Origin: Streptomyces sp. V3I7
GTDB lineage: Bacteria > Actinomycetota > Actinomycetes > Streptomycetales > Streptomycetaceae
Length of the DNA stretch: 64,000 nucleotides
Direction of reading: 5' to 3'
Assembly (NCBI RefSeq): GCF_030817495.1
Contig: NZ_JAUSZK010000001.1
Coordinates: forward strand, 2,149,001 to 2,213,000
Shown here: positions 56,055-64,000 of the stretch, piece by piece
How positions within the stretch are numbered: position 1 is the first letter of the stretch
How the letters are laid out: each line of letters opens with the position of its first letter
Position numbers and translations under genes: made by a program
Notes under the pieces: model-generated
Told to the model about the DNA's origin: nothing
What the model saw: the letters and a program-made list of their open reading frames with translations, nothing else
Database searches by the model: none

Positions 56055-56470
56055 TTCTCGGGAGTCGGGTTCGGGTTCGGGGGCGGGCGCAGTCAGGCGT
56101 TCGGGGCGCACGGTCAGGTGAGGCCGGGGGCCCTGATAGGGGCGCAAGGGACGCGGGCCCGCCGGGGCCGGGGGCGCAGTCCCCGCCCGGCCCGGGCCCC
56201 GGGGGTGCAGGGGGCGGAGCCCCCGCCGGGGTCTGGGCCCGGGGGTGCAGGGGGCGGAGCCCCTGCCGGGGTCTGGCCCCGGGGGTGCAGGGGGCGGAGC
56301 CCCCGCCGGGGTCTGGGGCGGAGCCCCAGGGCCGAACCTTTCGACTTACCGAGTCGGGCGGGTGGGTGGGCGACTCGCAGGGGACGCAAGTCCCGCCGGG
56401 GGGCCGGGGCGGAGCCCCGGGGCGGGACCTCTCCACCCACCGAGTCGGGCGGGTGGGTGGGCAAAGAAGG
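56055..56470. repeat. Repeat-rich spacer with 40-bp tandem units and two 3'-flank repeats
   Basis: Three 40-bp head-to-tail units (56201-56240, 56241-56280, 56281-56316), each with GGGGGTGCAGGGGGCGGAGC. Then come two copies of the CCGAGTCGGGCGGGTGGGTG element (56349 and 56440) separated by 91 bp. The second copy folds with CCACCCACC (56434-56442) into a hairpin just past the era stop, its probable terminator. No gene is seen in the 415 bp. Confidence 0.85.
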
Positions 56471-57424
56471 TCAGAAGCCCAGCTTACGGAGCTGCTTCGG
56501 GTCGCGCTGCCAGTCCTTGGCCACCTTCACGTGCAGATCCAGAAAGACCGGCGTCCCCAGCAGCGCCTCGATGTGCTTGCGGGACTTGATGCCGACCTCC
56601 TTCAGCCGCTTGCCCTTGGGCCCGATGATGATGCCCTTCTGGCTCGGCCGCTCGATGTACACGTTGGCGTGGATGTCGAGCAGCGGCTTGTCCGCCGGCC
56701 GGTCCTCGCGCGGGAGCATCTCCTCCACGACCACCGCGATGGAGTGCGGCAGCTCGTCGCGTACACCCTCCAGCGCCGCCTCCCGGATCAGCTCGGCGAC
56801 CATCACCTGCTCGGGCTCGTCCGTCAGATCGCCCTCGGGGTAGAGCGCGGGCCCCTCCGGCAGCAGCGGCACGATCAGGTCGGACAGCAGGTCCACCTGC
56901 TCGTCCCCGACCGCCGACACCGGGATGATCTCCGCCCACTCGAAGCCGAGCTCCGTGGCGAGCTGGTCGATCGCGATGAGCTGCTCGGCGAGCGTCTTGG
57001 AATCCACCAGGTCGGTCTTCGTGACGATCGCGATCTTCGGCGTCTTCTTGATCGACGCCAGCTCCTTCGCGATGAAGCGGTCACCGGGGCCGATCTTCTC
57101 GTTCGCCGGCAGGCAGAAGCCGATCACGTCGACCTCGGCCCACGTCGTGCGCACGATGTCGTTCAGCCGCTCGCCCAGCAGCGTGCGCGGCTTGTGCAGC
57201 CCGGGGGTGTCGACCAGGATCAGCTGGGCGTCCGGACGGTGGACGATGCCCCGTACCGTGTGCCGCGTCGTCTGCGGCTGGTTGGCGGTGATCGCCACCT
57301 TCTGCCCGACGAGAGCGTTCGTGAGGGTGGACTTGCCCGCGTTGGGGCGGCCCACGAAGCAGGCGAAGCCGGCACGGTGGGCGGCCTCGGCCGACTGCTC
57401 GGATGACTGGGTACGAACGCTCAT
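56471..57424 (-). CDS. era: GTPase Era
   Basis: A 317-residue GTPase for 16S rRNA maturation and 30S assembly. G1 'GRPNAGKS' at 25-32, G2 region 'ITANQPQTTRHTVRGIV', G3 'VDTPG' at 71-75, G4 'TKTDLV', and the C-terminal KH domain 'KGIIIGPKGKRLKEVGIKSR'. The ATG at 57424 (MSVRTQ) is used; another at 57433 is possible. It belongs to the era-cda-MmcQ-CBS-ybeY minus-strand chain. Confidence 0.96.
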   Translation of the reverse strand: MSVRTQSSEQSAEAAHRAGFACFVGRPNAGKSTLTNALVGQKVAITANQPQTTRHTVRGIVHRPDAQLILVDTPGLHKPRTLLGERLNDIVRTTWAEVDVIGFCLPANEKIGPGDRFIAKELASIKKTPKIAIVTKTDLVDSKTLAEQLIAIDQLATELGFEWAEIIPVSAVGDEQVDLLSDLIVPLLPEGPALYPEGDLTDEPEQVMVAELIREAALEGVRDELPHSIAVVVEEMLPREDRPADKPLLDIHANVYIERPSQKGIIIGPKGKRLKEVGIKSRKHIEALLGTPVFLDLHVKVAKDWQRDPKQLRKLGF

Positions 57425-57523
57425 GGCGCCCATTGTCCCTGATCCCGGACGCCACTTCTCCCTGACCTCGCCGCCTGCCCGGCACGACACCCCACCGTGA
57501 GCACCCGGTAACCTCCGCGCAAC

Positions 57524-57561
57524 GAAACGTCACCGAAACACACCCGTAGACATCCGGAAAC
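57524..57561 (+). promoter_or_regulatory. GlnR box upstream of amt-glnK
   Basis: GAAAC-n6-GAAAC-n6-GTAGA-n6-GAAAC (57524, 57535, 57546, 57557) has exact GlnR spacing with both b-sites perfect. A further GTAAC-n6-GCAAC half (57508-57523) abuts it. It ends 48 bp before the amt GTG. Confidence 0.8.
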
Positions 57562-57581
57562 GCGCACCGGTGACCCTCTGA

Positions 57582-59255
<1,674 letters not shown>

Positions 59256-59320
59256 CCGGCGGCGCCCTTCACGATCTGCTTCAACCGGTCAGGGTCTGCT
59301 TCCGCCGGTCAGGATCTGCT

Positions 59321-59674
59321 TCAGCCGGTGGAGACGGTCAGCCGGACCGCACCGTCCGGGCCCGCCACCAGCACCGGCGTCCCGGCACCGCCCAGGTCCC
59401 GTACGGCCGCCAGGTCCTCGGGGGCGGCGCCGTCGGCCTCCGTGACGACCGCCGCCGCCTCCAGCGACCTGGCCCCGGACGCCACCGCCATCGCGACCGC
59501 GGTCCGCAGTGCGCTCAGCTTCAGCGAGTCGAGGGCCACGGTCCCGGCGACGTACGTACGGCCCGTCTCGTCGCGCACCGCCGCGCCCTCGGGCACCCCG
59601 TTGCGGGCCCGGGCGGAACGGGCCAGGGTGACGATCTTGCGGTCTTCCGGGTCAAGCGCGTTGGTGTCCGTCAT
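59321..59674 (-). CDS. Cytidine deaminase-like protein lacking catalytic residues
   Basis: A 117-residue protein aligning with CDA ('SARARNGVPEGAAVRDETGR', 'ALRTAVAMAVASGARSLEAA'). However, the zinc/catalytic C-A-E is replaced by 'LSALRTA' and the P-C-x-x-C motif is absent. It is therefore a probable pseudoenzyme, though routinely called cytidine deaminase in this chromosomal position. The ATG at 59674 is used. It lies upstream of era on the same strand, now separated by amt-glnK. Confidence 0.78.
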   Translation of the reverse strand: MTDTNALDPEDRKIVTLARSARARNGVPEGAAVRDETGRTYVAGTVALDSLKLSALRTAVAMAVASGARSLEAAAVVTEADGAAPEDLAAVRDLGGAGTPVLVAGPDGAVRLTVSTG

Positions 59675-59702
59675 GCCCTGAGCATACGAAGTCCGGCTCA
59701 CC

Positions 59703-60578
59703 TCAGCCCGCGACGGGGTGGAGCGCCCCGCGCCGCCCCTCCGGCGAGGCCAGCCACTCCAGCTTCGCGGCGGTGTCCGCCTCGTCCAGCGGGGTATGCA
59801 GAACGACCGTCAGATCGGGCCGGGCCGGCAGCTTCATCGCCGTCGACTCCACGCACAGCAGCCCGACCAGCGGATGCTCCAGCTCCTTGCGGATCTGCCC
59901 GGCGTCCTCGATGTCCCGCTCGGCCCACAGCGCGGTGAACTCCGGGCTGGACTCGGTCAGTTCGGCCAGCAGTGCCTGGAACCCCTCGTCGTCGGGGCGG
60001 CAGGAGCTGGCGGCCCGGAACTGGGCGACCACCGCACGGGCGTTGCGCTCCCAGCTCCTCGCCCGCGACCGGTACAGCGGGTCCGTGAAGTAGTCGACGA
60101 CGCAGTTCTGGGTGGTGCCGGGCCGCATGCCGAGCACGATCGCGGCGGCGTCGTTGTACATCACGCAGTTGTAGTACATGTCCATGATGTGCGCCGGGTA
60201 CGGCATCCAGGTGTCGATGACCCGCCGCAGCCCCTCGCACATGTCCCGCTTCTCCGGCGCCACTTCGGGCGCGGGCGGGTTCAGTCCGGCGAGGACGTAC
60301 AGGTGCCGCCGCTCGGCGTTGCTGAGCCGCAGCACCCGTGCGACGGAGTCGAGGACCTGCGGCGAGACGGAGATGTCCCGGCCCTGCTCCAGCCACTGGT
60401 ACCAGGAGGCGCCCACGCCGGCGAGCACGGCGACCTCCTCGCGGCGCAGTCCGGGCGTGCGCCGCCGTCCCCCGCCGCCCGGCAGTCCGGCCTCGGCCGG
60501 GGACACCCGGGCCCGCCGGCTCCGCAGGAACTCGCGCAGTTCGCCCAGCCGACGGCTCTTCAACTCGTCGTCCGCCAC
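59703..60578 (-). CDS. XRE-family regulator (MmyB-like ligand domain)
   Basis: A 291-residue regulator paralogous to the one at 36.8 kb: HTH 'TPGLRREEVAVLAGVGASWY' (residues ~40-60), MmyB domain 'AHIMDMYYNCVMYNDAAAIV' and 'EHPLVGLLCVESTAMKLPAR'. The GTG at 60578 follows GAGGGGG. It is divergent from an MFS pump with an 8-1-8 palindrome between them. Confidence 0.92.
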   Translation of the reverse strand: MADDELKSRRLGELREFLRSRRARVSPAEAGLPGGGGRRRTPGLRREEVAVLAGVGASWYQWLEQGRDISVSPQVLDSVARVLRLSNAERRHLYVLAGLNPPAPEVAPEKRDMCEGLRRVIDTWMPYPAHIMDMYYNCVMYNDAAAIVLGMRPGTTQNCVVDYFTDPLYRSRARSWERNARAVVAQFRAASSCRPDDEGFQALLAELTESSPEFTALWAERDIEDAGQIRKELEHPLVGLLCVESTAMKLPARPDLTVVLHTPLDEADTAAKLEWLASPEGRRGALHPVAG

Positions 60579-60601
60579 GTGCAGATCCCCCTCGCACTGT
60601 C

Positions 60602-60618
60602 TGGTGGTGCCACCACCA
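60602..60618. promoter_or_regulatory. Operator candidate TGGTGGTG-c-CACCACCA
   Basis: A perfect 8-1-8 inverted repeat 24 bp upstream of the XRE start and 51 bp upstream of the MFS start. It is the likely binding site of the XRE protein. Confidence 0.6.
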
Positions 60619-60668
60619 CCATAAGTTCCGGCTCCCCGCGCTTATTCCGGCCGCGGCAGGCTCGTGCC

Positions 60669-62138
60669 ATGGCGATCGACACCTCCCTCTCCCCCGCCCC
60701 CACGCCCGGACCGGACGACGTACAACCGTCCCGGACGGCCCGGCTGTCGCGGCGCGACACGCTCGTCCTGCTGGTCCTGTGCGCGGCCCAGTTCATGGTC
60801 TCGCTCGACTTCTCCGTGCTGAACGTGGCACTGCCCGCGCTCGGCGACGACCTCGGCATGAGCCGCTCCGCCCTCCAGTGGGCGGTCACCGCCTTCGCGT
60901 TGCCCTCCGGCGGCTTCCTGCTGCTGTCCGGCCGGATCGGCGACCTGTTCGGTCGCCGCAGGCTGTTCCTCATCGGGCTCGCCCTGTTCGGCGCGGCCTC
61001 GCTGCTCGCGACGTTCGCCTGGGACCCGGCGTCCTTCCTCGCCGGCCGGGCGCTGCAGGGCCTGGGCGCGGCGGCGATCGTCCCGACCGGCATGTCCCTG
61101 CTCACCACCACCTTCGCGGAGGGCCCGGCCCGCGACCGCGCGCTGAGCATCTCGGGCACGCTGCTCTCGCTCGGCTTCACGATCGGCATGGTCGCGGGCG
61201 GCGTACTGACCGACACCCTCGGCTGGCGTTCCACGATGGGCCTGCTCTCGGTGTTCGCACTGCTCGCACTGGTCCTGGCGCCCGGTCTGCTGCCCGAGTC
61301 GCGTTCCCCGGAGCGCCCGCGGCTGGACGTGCCCGGCGCGGTGACCGTCACCGGCGGCCTGCTCGCGCTGATCTACGCCCTGTCGACGGCCGCCGACCGC
61401 GGCTTCGGCCACGGCGACGTCGTCGTCACCCTGGTCGCGGGCCTCGCGCTGCTCGCCGCCTTCACCGTCGTCGAGTCGCGCGCCGAGGCTCCGCTGGTCT
61501 CGCTGCCCATGCTGCGCCGCCGCACGGTGGCCTGGGGCAACCTGGGCGGTCTGGTCACGTTCTCGATGATGTCGGCGGTGGTCTTCGTGCTGACGCTGTA
61601 CTTCCAGGAGGTCCTGGGGCTGTCGGCCTTCGAGACGGGGCTCGTCTTCGGTGTGCAGGGCGTTCTGTCGGCGGTCGCCGGCGCCTGTGCCCCGAGGGTC
61701 ATCGGCCGCTTCGGCGCCCGGCGTACGCTGGTCGGCTCGCTCGCCGGACAGGGTGCGCTGGTCGCCGCCCTGCTCGGCCTGGACGCCCACACCTGGTCGG
61801 TGTGGCTCGCGACGGCGGCCGTGTCGCTGGCGAGCATGTGCCACCTGGGCGCGATCATCTCCTACGGCCTGACCGTCGCCTCCGGCGTCCCGGACGAGGA
61901 GCAGGGCCTGGCCACCGGGCTGATCACCTCGACGCAGCAGGTCGGCATCACCGTCGGCATCCCGCTGCTCGGCGTCCTGGCGACGACCTCCGCGGACCTG
62001 CTGTCCGGCGTCCGCACGGTGCTGGCGCTGGACGCGGCGATCGTGCTCGCGGCGGCGGTCCTGGTCGGCCTGGGGCTGCGGAGCCGGCGCCAGGCCGCCT
62101 CAGGGGCGGTCGAGCCGGAGGCGCTCGGCGCGCGGTAG
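60669..62138 (+). CDS. MFS transporter (DHA2-type efflux pump)
   Basis: A 489-residue pump with 14 predicted helices: 'MVSLDFSVLNVALPALGDDL', motif A 'SGRIGDLFGRRRLFLIGLAL', 'GTLLSLGFTIGMVAGGVLTD'. Starts at the ATG at 60669. Its 3' end overlaps the convergent MmcQ-like gene by 39 bp, which suggests the pair was inserted tightly into an older gene cluster. Confidence 0.9.
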   Translation: MAIDTSLSPAPTPGPDDVQPSRTARLSRRDTLVLLVLCAAQFMVSLDFSVLNVALPALGDDLGMSRSALQWAVTAFALPSGGFLLLSGRIGDLFGRRRLFLIGLALFGAASLLATFAWDPASFLAGRALQGLGAAAIVPTGMSLLTTTFAEGPARDRALSISGTLLSLGFTIGMVAGGVLTDTLGWRSTMGLLSVFALLALVLAPGLLPESRSPERPRLDVPGAVTVTGGLLALIYALSTAADRGFGHGDVVVTLVAGLALLAAFTVVESRAEAPLVSLPMLRRRTVAWGNLGGLVTFSMMSAVVFVLTLYFQEVLGLSAFETGLVFGVQGVLSAVAGACAPRVIGRFGARRTLVGSLAGQGALVAALLGLDAHTWSVWLATAAVSLASMCHLGAIISYGLTVASGVPDEEQGLATGLITSTQQVGITVGIPLLGVLATTSADLLSGVRTVLALDAAIVLAAAVLVGLGLRSRRQAASGAVEPEALGAR

Positions 62139-62459
62139 CCCGGCGACGACCAGGTCGTACGAGTCCTCGACGAGCTCCCGGACCAGCCGGTCCGGGAGCT
62201 CGTCGCCGACGGTGACGGTGTTCCAGTGCCGCTTGTTCATGTGGTACCCGGGGAGGATCAGGCCCGGGTACTCGCCGCGCAGCCGGACCGCCTCGTCCGG
62301 GTCACACTTGAGGTTGATCCTCAGGGGGCGCGCGCCGAGGTCGGTCAGCGCGAAGAGCTTGCCCAGGACCTTGAAGACCGAGGTCTCCGGGTTGAACGGG
62401 AAGTCCTCCACGGCCGCGTTGAACGACAGGCAGAACGCGCGCAGTTCCTGAGGTCTCAC
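62100..62459 (-). CDS. MmcQ/YjbR family DNA-binding protein
   Basis: A 119-residue CyaY-fold protein: 'FPFNPETSVFKVLGKLFALT', 'LRINLKCDPDEAVRLRGEYP', 'GYHMNKRHWNTVTVGDELPD'. The family is thought to bind DNA; the role is unknown. The GTG start overlaps the CBS-transporter stop (GTGA). The 3' end overlaps the convergent MFS gene by 39 bp. Confidence 0.88.
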   Translation of the reverse strand: MRPQELRAFCLSFNAAVEDFPFNPETSVFKVLGKLFALTDLGARPLRINLKCDPDEAVRLRGEYPGLILPGYHMNKRHWNTVTVGDELPDRLVRELVEDSYDLVVAGLPRAERLRLDRP

Positions 62460-63808
62460 GCGGGCCTCGTCTCCTGCTCATCGCGGGCGCGGGCCTCCGC
62501 CCGCTCGGGCGAGCCCGGGAGGGAGGGCCGGTCCGCCTCGCCCGCCGGCTCCACCAGCACGGTCACGATCTTGTTCCGGCGGCCGGCCGCGGCCTCGGCG
62601 GTGAGCCGCAGCTCGCGTCCGTCGGGGAGTTCCACGGCCGAGGAGGCACCGGCGATCGGCACCCGGCCGAGGGCCTTGGCGAGCAGGCCGCCGACGGTCT
62701 CGACGTCCTCGTCGTCGTAGCTCTCCAGGCCGTACAGCTCGCCGAGGTCGGTGATGTCGAGGCGGGCGGTGACCCGGTAGCGGTCGTCGCCGAGCTCCTC
62801 CACGGGCGGCAGCTCACGGTCGTACTCGTCGGTGATCTCGCCGACGATCTCCTCGAGGATGTCCTCGATGGTGACGATGCCGGCCGTGCCGCCGTACTCG
62901 TCGATGACGACGGCGACGTGGTTGCGCTCCTTCTGCATCTCGCGCAGCAGGTCGCCGGCGTTCTTGGTGTCGGGCACGAAGACGGCGGGGCGCATGGCCG
63001 TGGACACCAGGTCGTTCTCGGCGTCGCGGCTGATGTGCGTCTTGCGGACCAGGTCCTTGAGATACACGATGCCGACGATGTCGTCCTCGCTCTCGCCGGT
63101 GACCGGGATGCGCGAGAAGCCGGAGCGCAGGGCGAGGGTGAGCGCCTGGCGGATGGTCTTGTACCGCTCGATGACGATCAGGTCGGTGCGGGGGACCATG
63201 ACCTCGCGTACGAGGGTGTCGCCGAGCTCGAAGACCGAGTGGACCATGCGGCGCTCGTCGTCCTCGATCAGCGACTCCTTCTCCGCCAGGTCGACCATCG
63301 CACGCAGCTCGGCCTCGGAGGCGAACGGACCGCGACGGAAGCCCTTGCCGGGAGTCAGCGCGTTGCCGATGAGGATGAGCAGCGACGGGACCGGACCCAT
63401 GACGCGGGCGAGCGGCAGCAGCGCGTAGGCGGCCGCCGTCGCCGTGTTCAGCGGGTGCTGGCGGCCGATGGTGCGCGGGGAGACGCCGACGGCGACGTAC
63501 GACACCAGGACCATGACGCCGATGGCGGCGAGCAGCGCCTGCGCGGTGCCGCGGATCTCCTGGAGGCACGCGTACGTGACCAGGGCCGCGGCGGCCATCT
63601 CACAGGCGACGCGGACCAGCAGGGCCACGTTGAGGTAGCGGGTCGGGTCGGCGGCGACCTGGGCGAGCTTGGCGCTGCCGCGCCGCCCGGACTTCACCGC
63701 CTCCTCGGCCCGGAAACTGGACACGCGCGCGATGCCCGCCTCGGCGCAGGCGGCGAGCCATGCGACGACGACGAGGGCGACCGCGCCGACGACGATCTGC
63801 GGACTCAT
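62456..63808 (-). CDS. CBS-domain membrane transporter (CorC/HlyC, DUF21 family)
   Basis: A 450-residue protein: CNNM/DUF21 membrane domain (residues ~1-150, about four helices), two CBS domains (~205-330: 'VREVMVPRTDLIVIERYKTI', 'VIDEYGGTAGIVTIEDILEE') and a CorC_HlyC C-terminal domain with 'EELGDDRYRVTARLDITDLG'. The family is implicated in Mg2+/Co2+ efflux. The start is an ATG at 63808, 9 bp after the ybeY stop. Confidence 0.93.
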   Translation of the reverse strand: MSPQIVVGAVALVVVAWLAACAEAGIARVSSFRAEEAVKSGRRGSAKLAQVAADPTRYLNVALLVRVACEMAAAALVTYACLQEIRGTAQALLAAIGVMVLVSYVAVGVSPRTIGRQHPLNTATAAAYALLPLARVMGPVPSLLILIGNALTPGKGFRRGPFASEAELRAMVDLAEKESLIEDDERRMVHSVFELGDTLVREVMVPRTDLIVIERYKTIRQALTLALRSGFSRIPVTGESEDDIVGIVYLKDLVRKTHISRDAENDLVSTAMRPAVFVPDTKNAGDLLREMQKERNHVAVVIDEYGGTAGIVTIEDILEEIVGEITDEYDRELPPVEELGDDRYRVTARLDITDLGELYGLESYDDEDVETVGGLLAKALGRVPIAGASSAVELPDGRELRLTAEAAAGRRNKIVTVLVEPAGEADRPSLPGSPERAEARARDEQETRPA

Positions 63809-63817
63809 ACGCCCCTC

Positions 63818-64000
63818 TTACGAGACCGTCGGCGCCGGGGACGGGCCGGTCAGGCCCTTCTCCGCGCGCCAGCCGTCCACGATGGCCGCCTGGAGGCCGA
63901 ACATCTCCGCCTTCTCGTCGGGCTCCTCGTGGTCGTACCCGAGCAGGTGCAGCACGCCGTGGACGGTGAGCAGTTGAAGCTCCTCGTCCATGGAGTGCTG
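63818..64000 (-). CDS. ybeY: Endoribonuclease YbeY, C-terminal part
   Basis: The last 60 codons of YbeY, cut by the right edge of the window. The zinc triad H-x3-H-x5-H is visible in '[20 protein letters not shown]', and the protein ends '[15 protein letters not shown]'. It is an rRNA-processing endonuclease, head of the ybeY-CBS-MmcQ chain. Confidence 0.93.
   Translation of the reverse strand, partial: QHSMDEELQLLTVHGVLHLLGYDHEEPDEKAEMFGLQAAIVDGWRAEKGLTGPSPAPTVS

Overview
The window looks like the chromosome of a Streptomyces. It is very GC-rich, with GTG starts and third-position GC bias throughout. Its gene content and order (dgt; nasA; nirBD; ppdK; glyS-znuACB-zur-uppS-recO; leuA; an M4 protease; era to ybeY) are those of a Streptomyces core chromosome arm. 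No rRNA, tRNA, CRISPR array or prophage was seen.

Layout. 1-16.4 kb: the start of a FAD reductase gene, dgt, and a nitrogen-assimilation block. That block holds a sirohydrochlorin chelatase for siroheme, assimilatory nitrate reductase nasA, a separate FAD reductase, and nirB-nirD. It is interspersed with a DUF218/SanA protein, a GGCT-like protein, a secreted M4 metalloprotease, a RibD-type reductase, a secreted protein with a class F sortase, and a TauE/SafE exporter. GlnR-type operators precede nasA and nirB, and another precedes amt-glnK at 57.6 kb, so one nitrogen regulator probably governs all three. 16.5-24.3 kb: a WYL regulator opposite a DUF1579-like gene and an APC permease, a patch of broken genes (one hypothetical gene cut by an IS200/IS605 remnant, one NTF2-like gene with a nonsense codon), a complete IS607-type element, and an SDR. 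24.3-32.2 kb: ppdK, a scrambled glycogen-debranching remnant, an LTA-synthase-like sulfatase, a 40-bp minisatellite and dusB.

32.2-39.6 kb: an MFS pump whose 3' end carries a second, tnpA-less copy of the IS607-type element, then an esterase and a divergent XRE regulator/MFS pair. 39.6-47.4 kb: glyS, the zinc-uptake operon znuA-znuC-znuB-zur with a Zur-like operator on an apparently leaderless promoter, a YcxB-like protein, uppS, recO and a FadR-type regulator. 47.4-51.6 kb: the ruins of a FadR-linked dipeptide-transport/aldolase operon split by an IS200/IS605 element. Only its promoter, a start fragment, two broken ATPase genes and an intact DapA-family gene survive.

51.7-64 kb: a TerB-like protein, leuA with a tetra-leucine leader peptide, a protealysin-like M4 protease with its emfourin-type inhibitor, era, amt-glnK, a cytidine-deaminase-like pseudoenzyme, a second XRE/MFS pair, an MmcQ-family protein, a CBS-domain transporter and the 3' end of ybeY. 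The minus-strand chain ybeY-CBS-MmcQ-cda-era appears to be an ancestral cluster into which XRE/MFS and amt-glnK have been inserted. The strongest candidates for something undescribed are the two zinc-finger-less TnpB-like IS elements, whose terminal ~100 bp are far more conserved than their coding middles, as expected for a guide-RNA scaffold.
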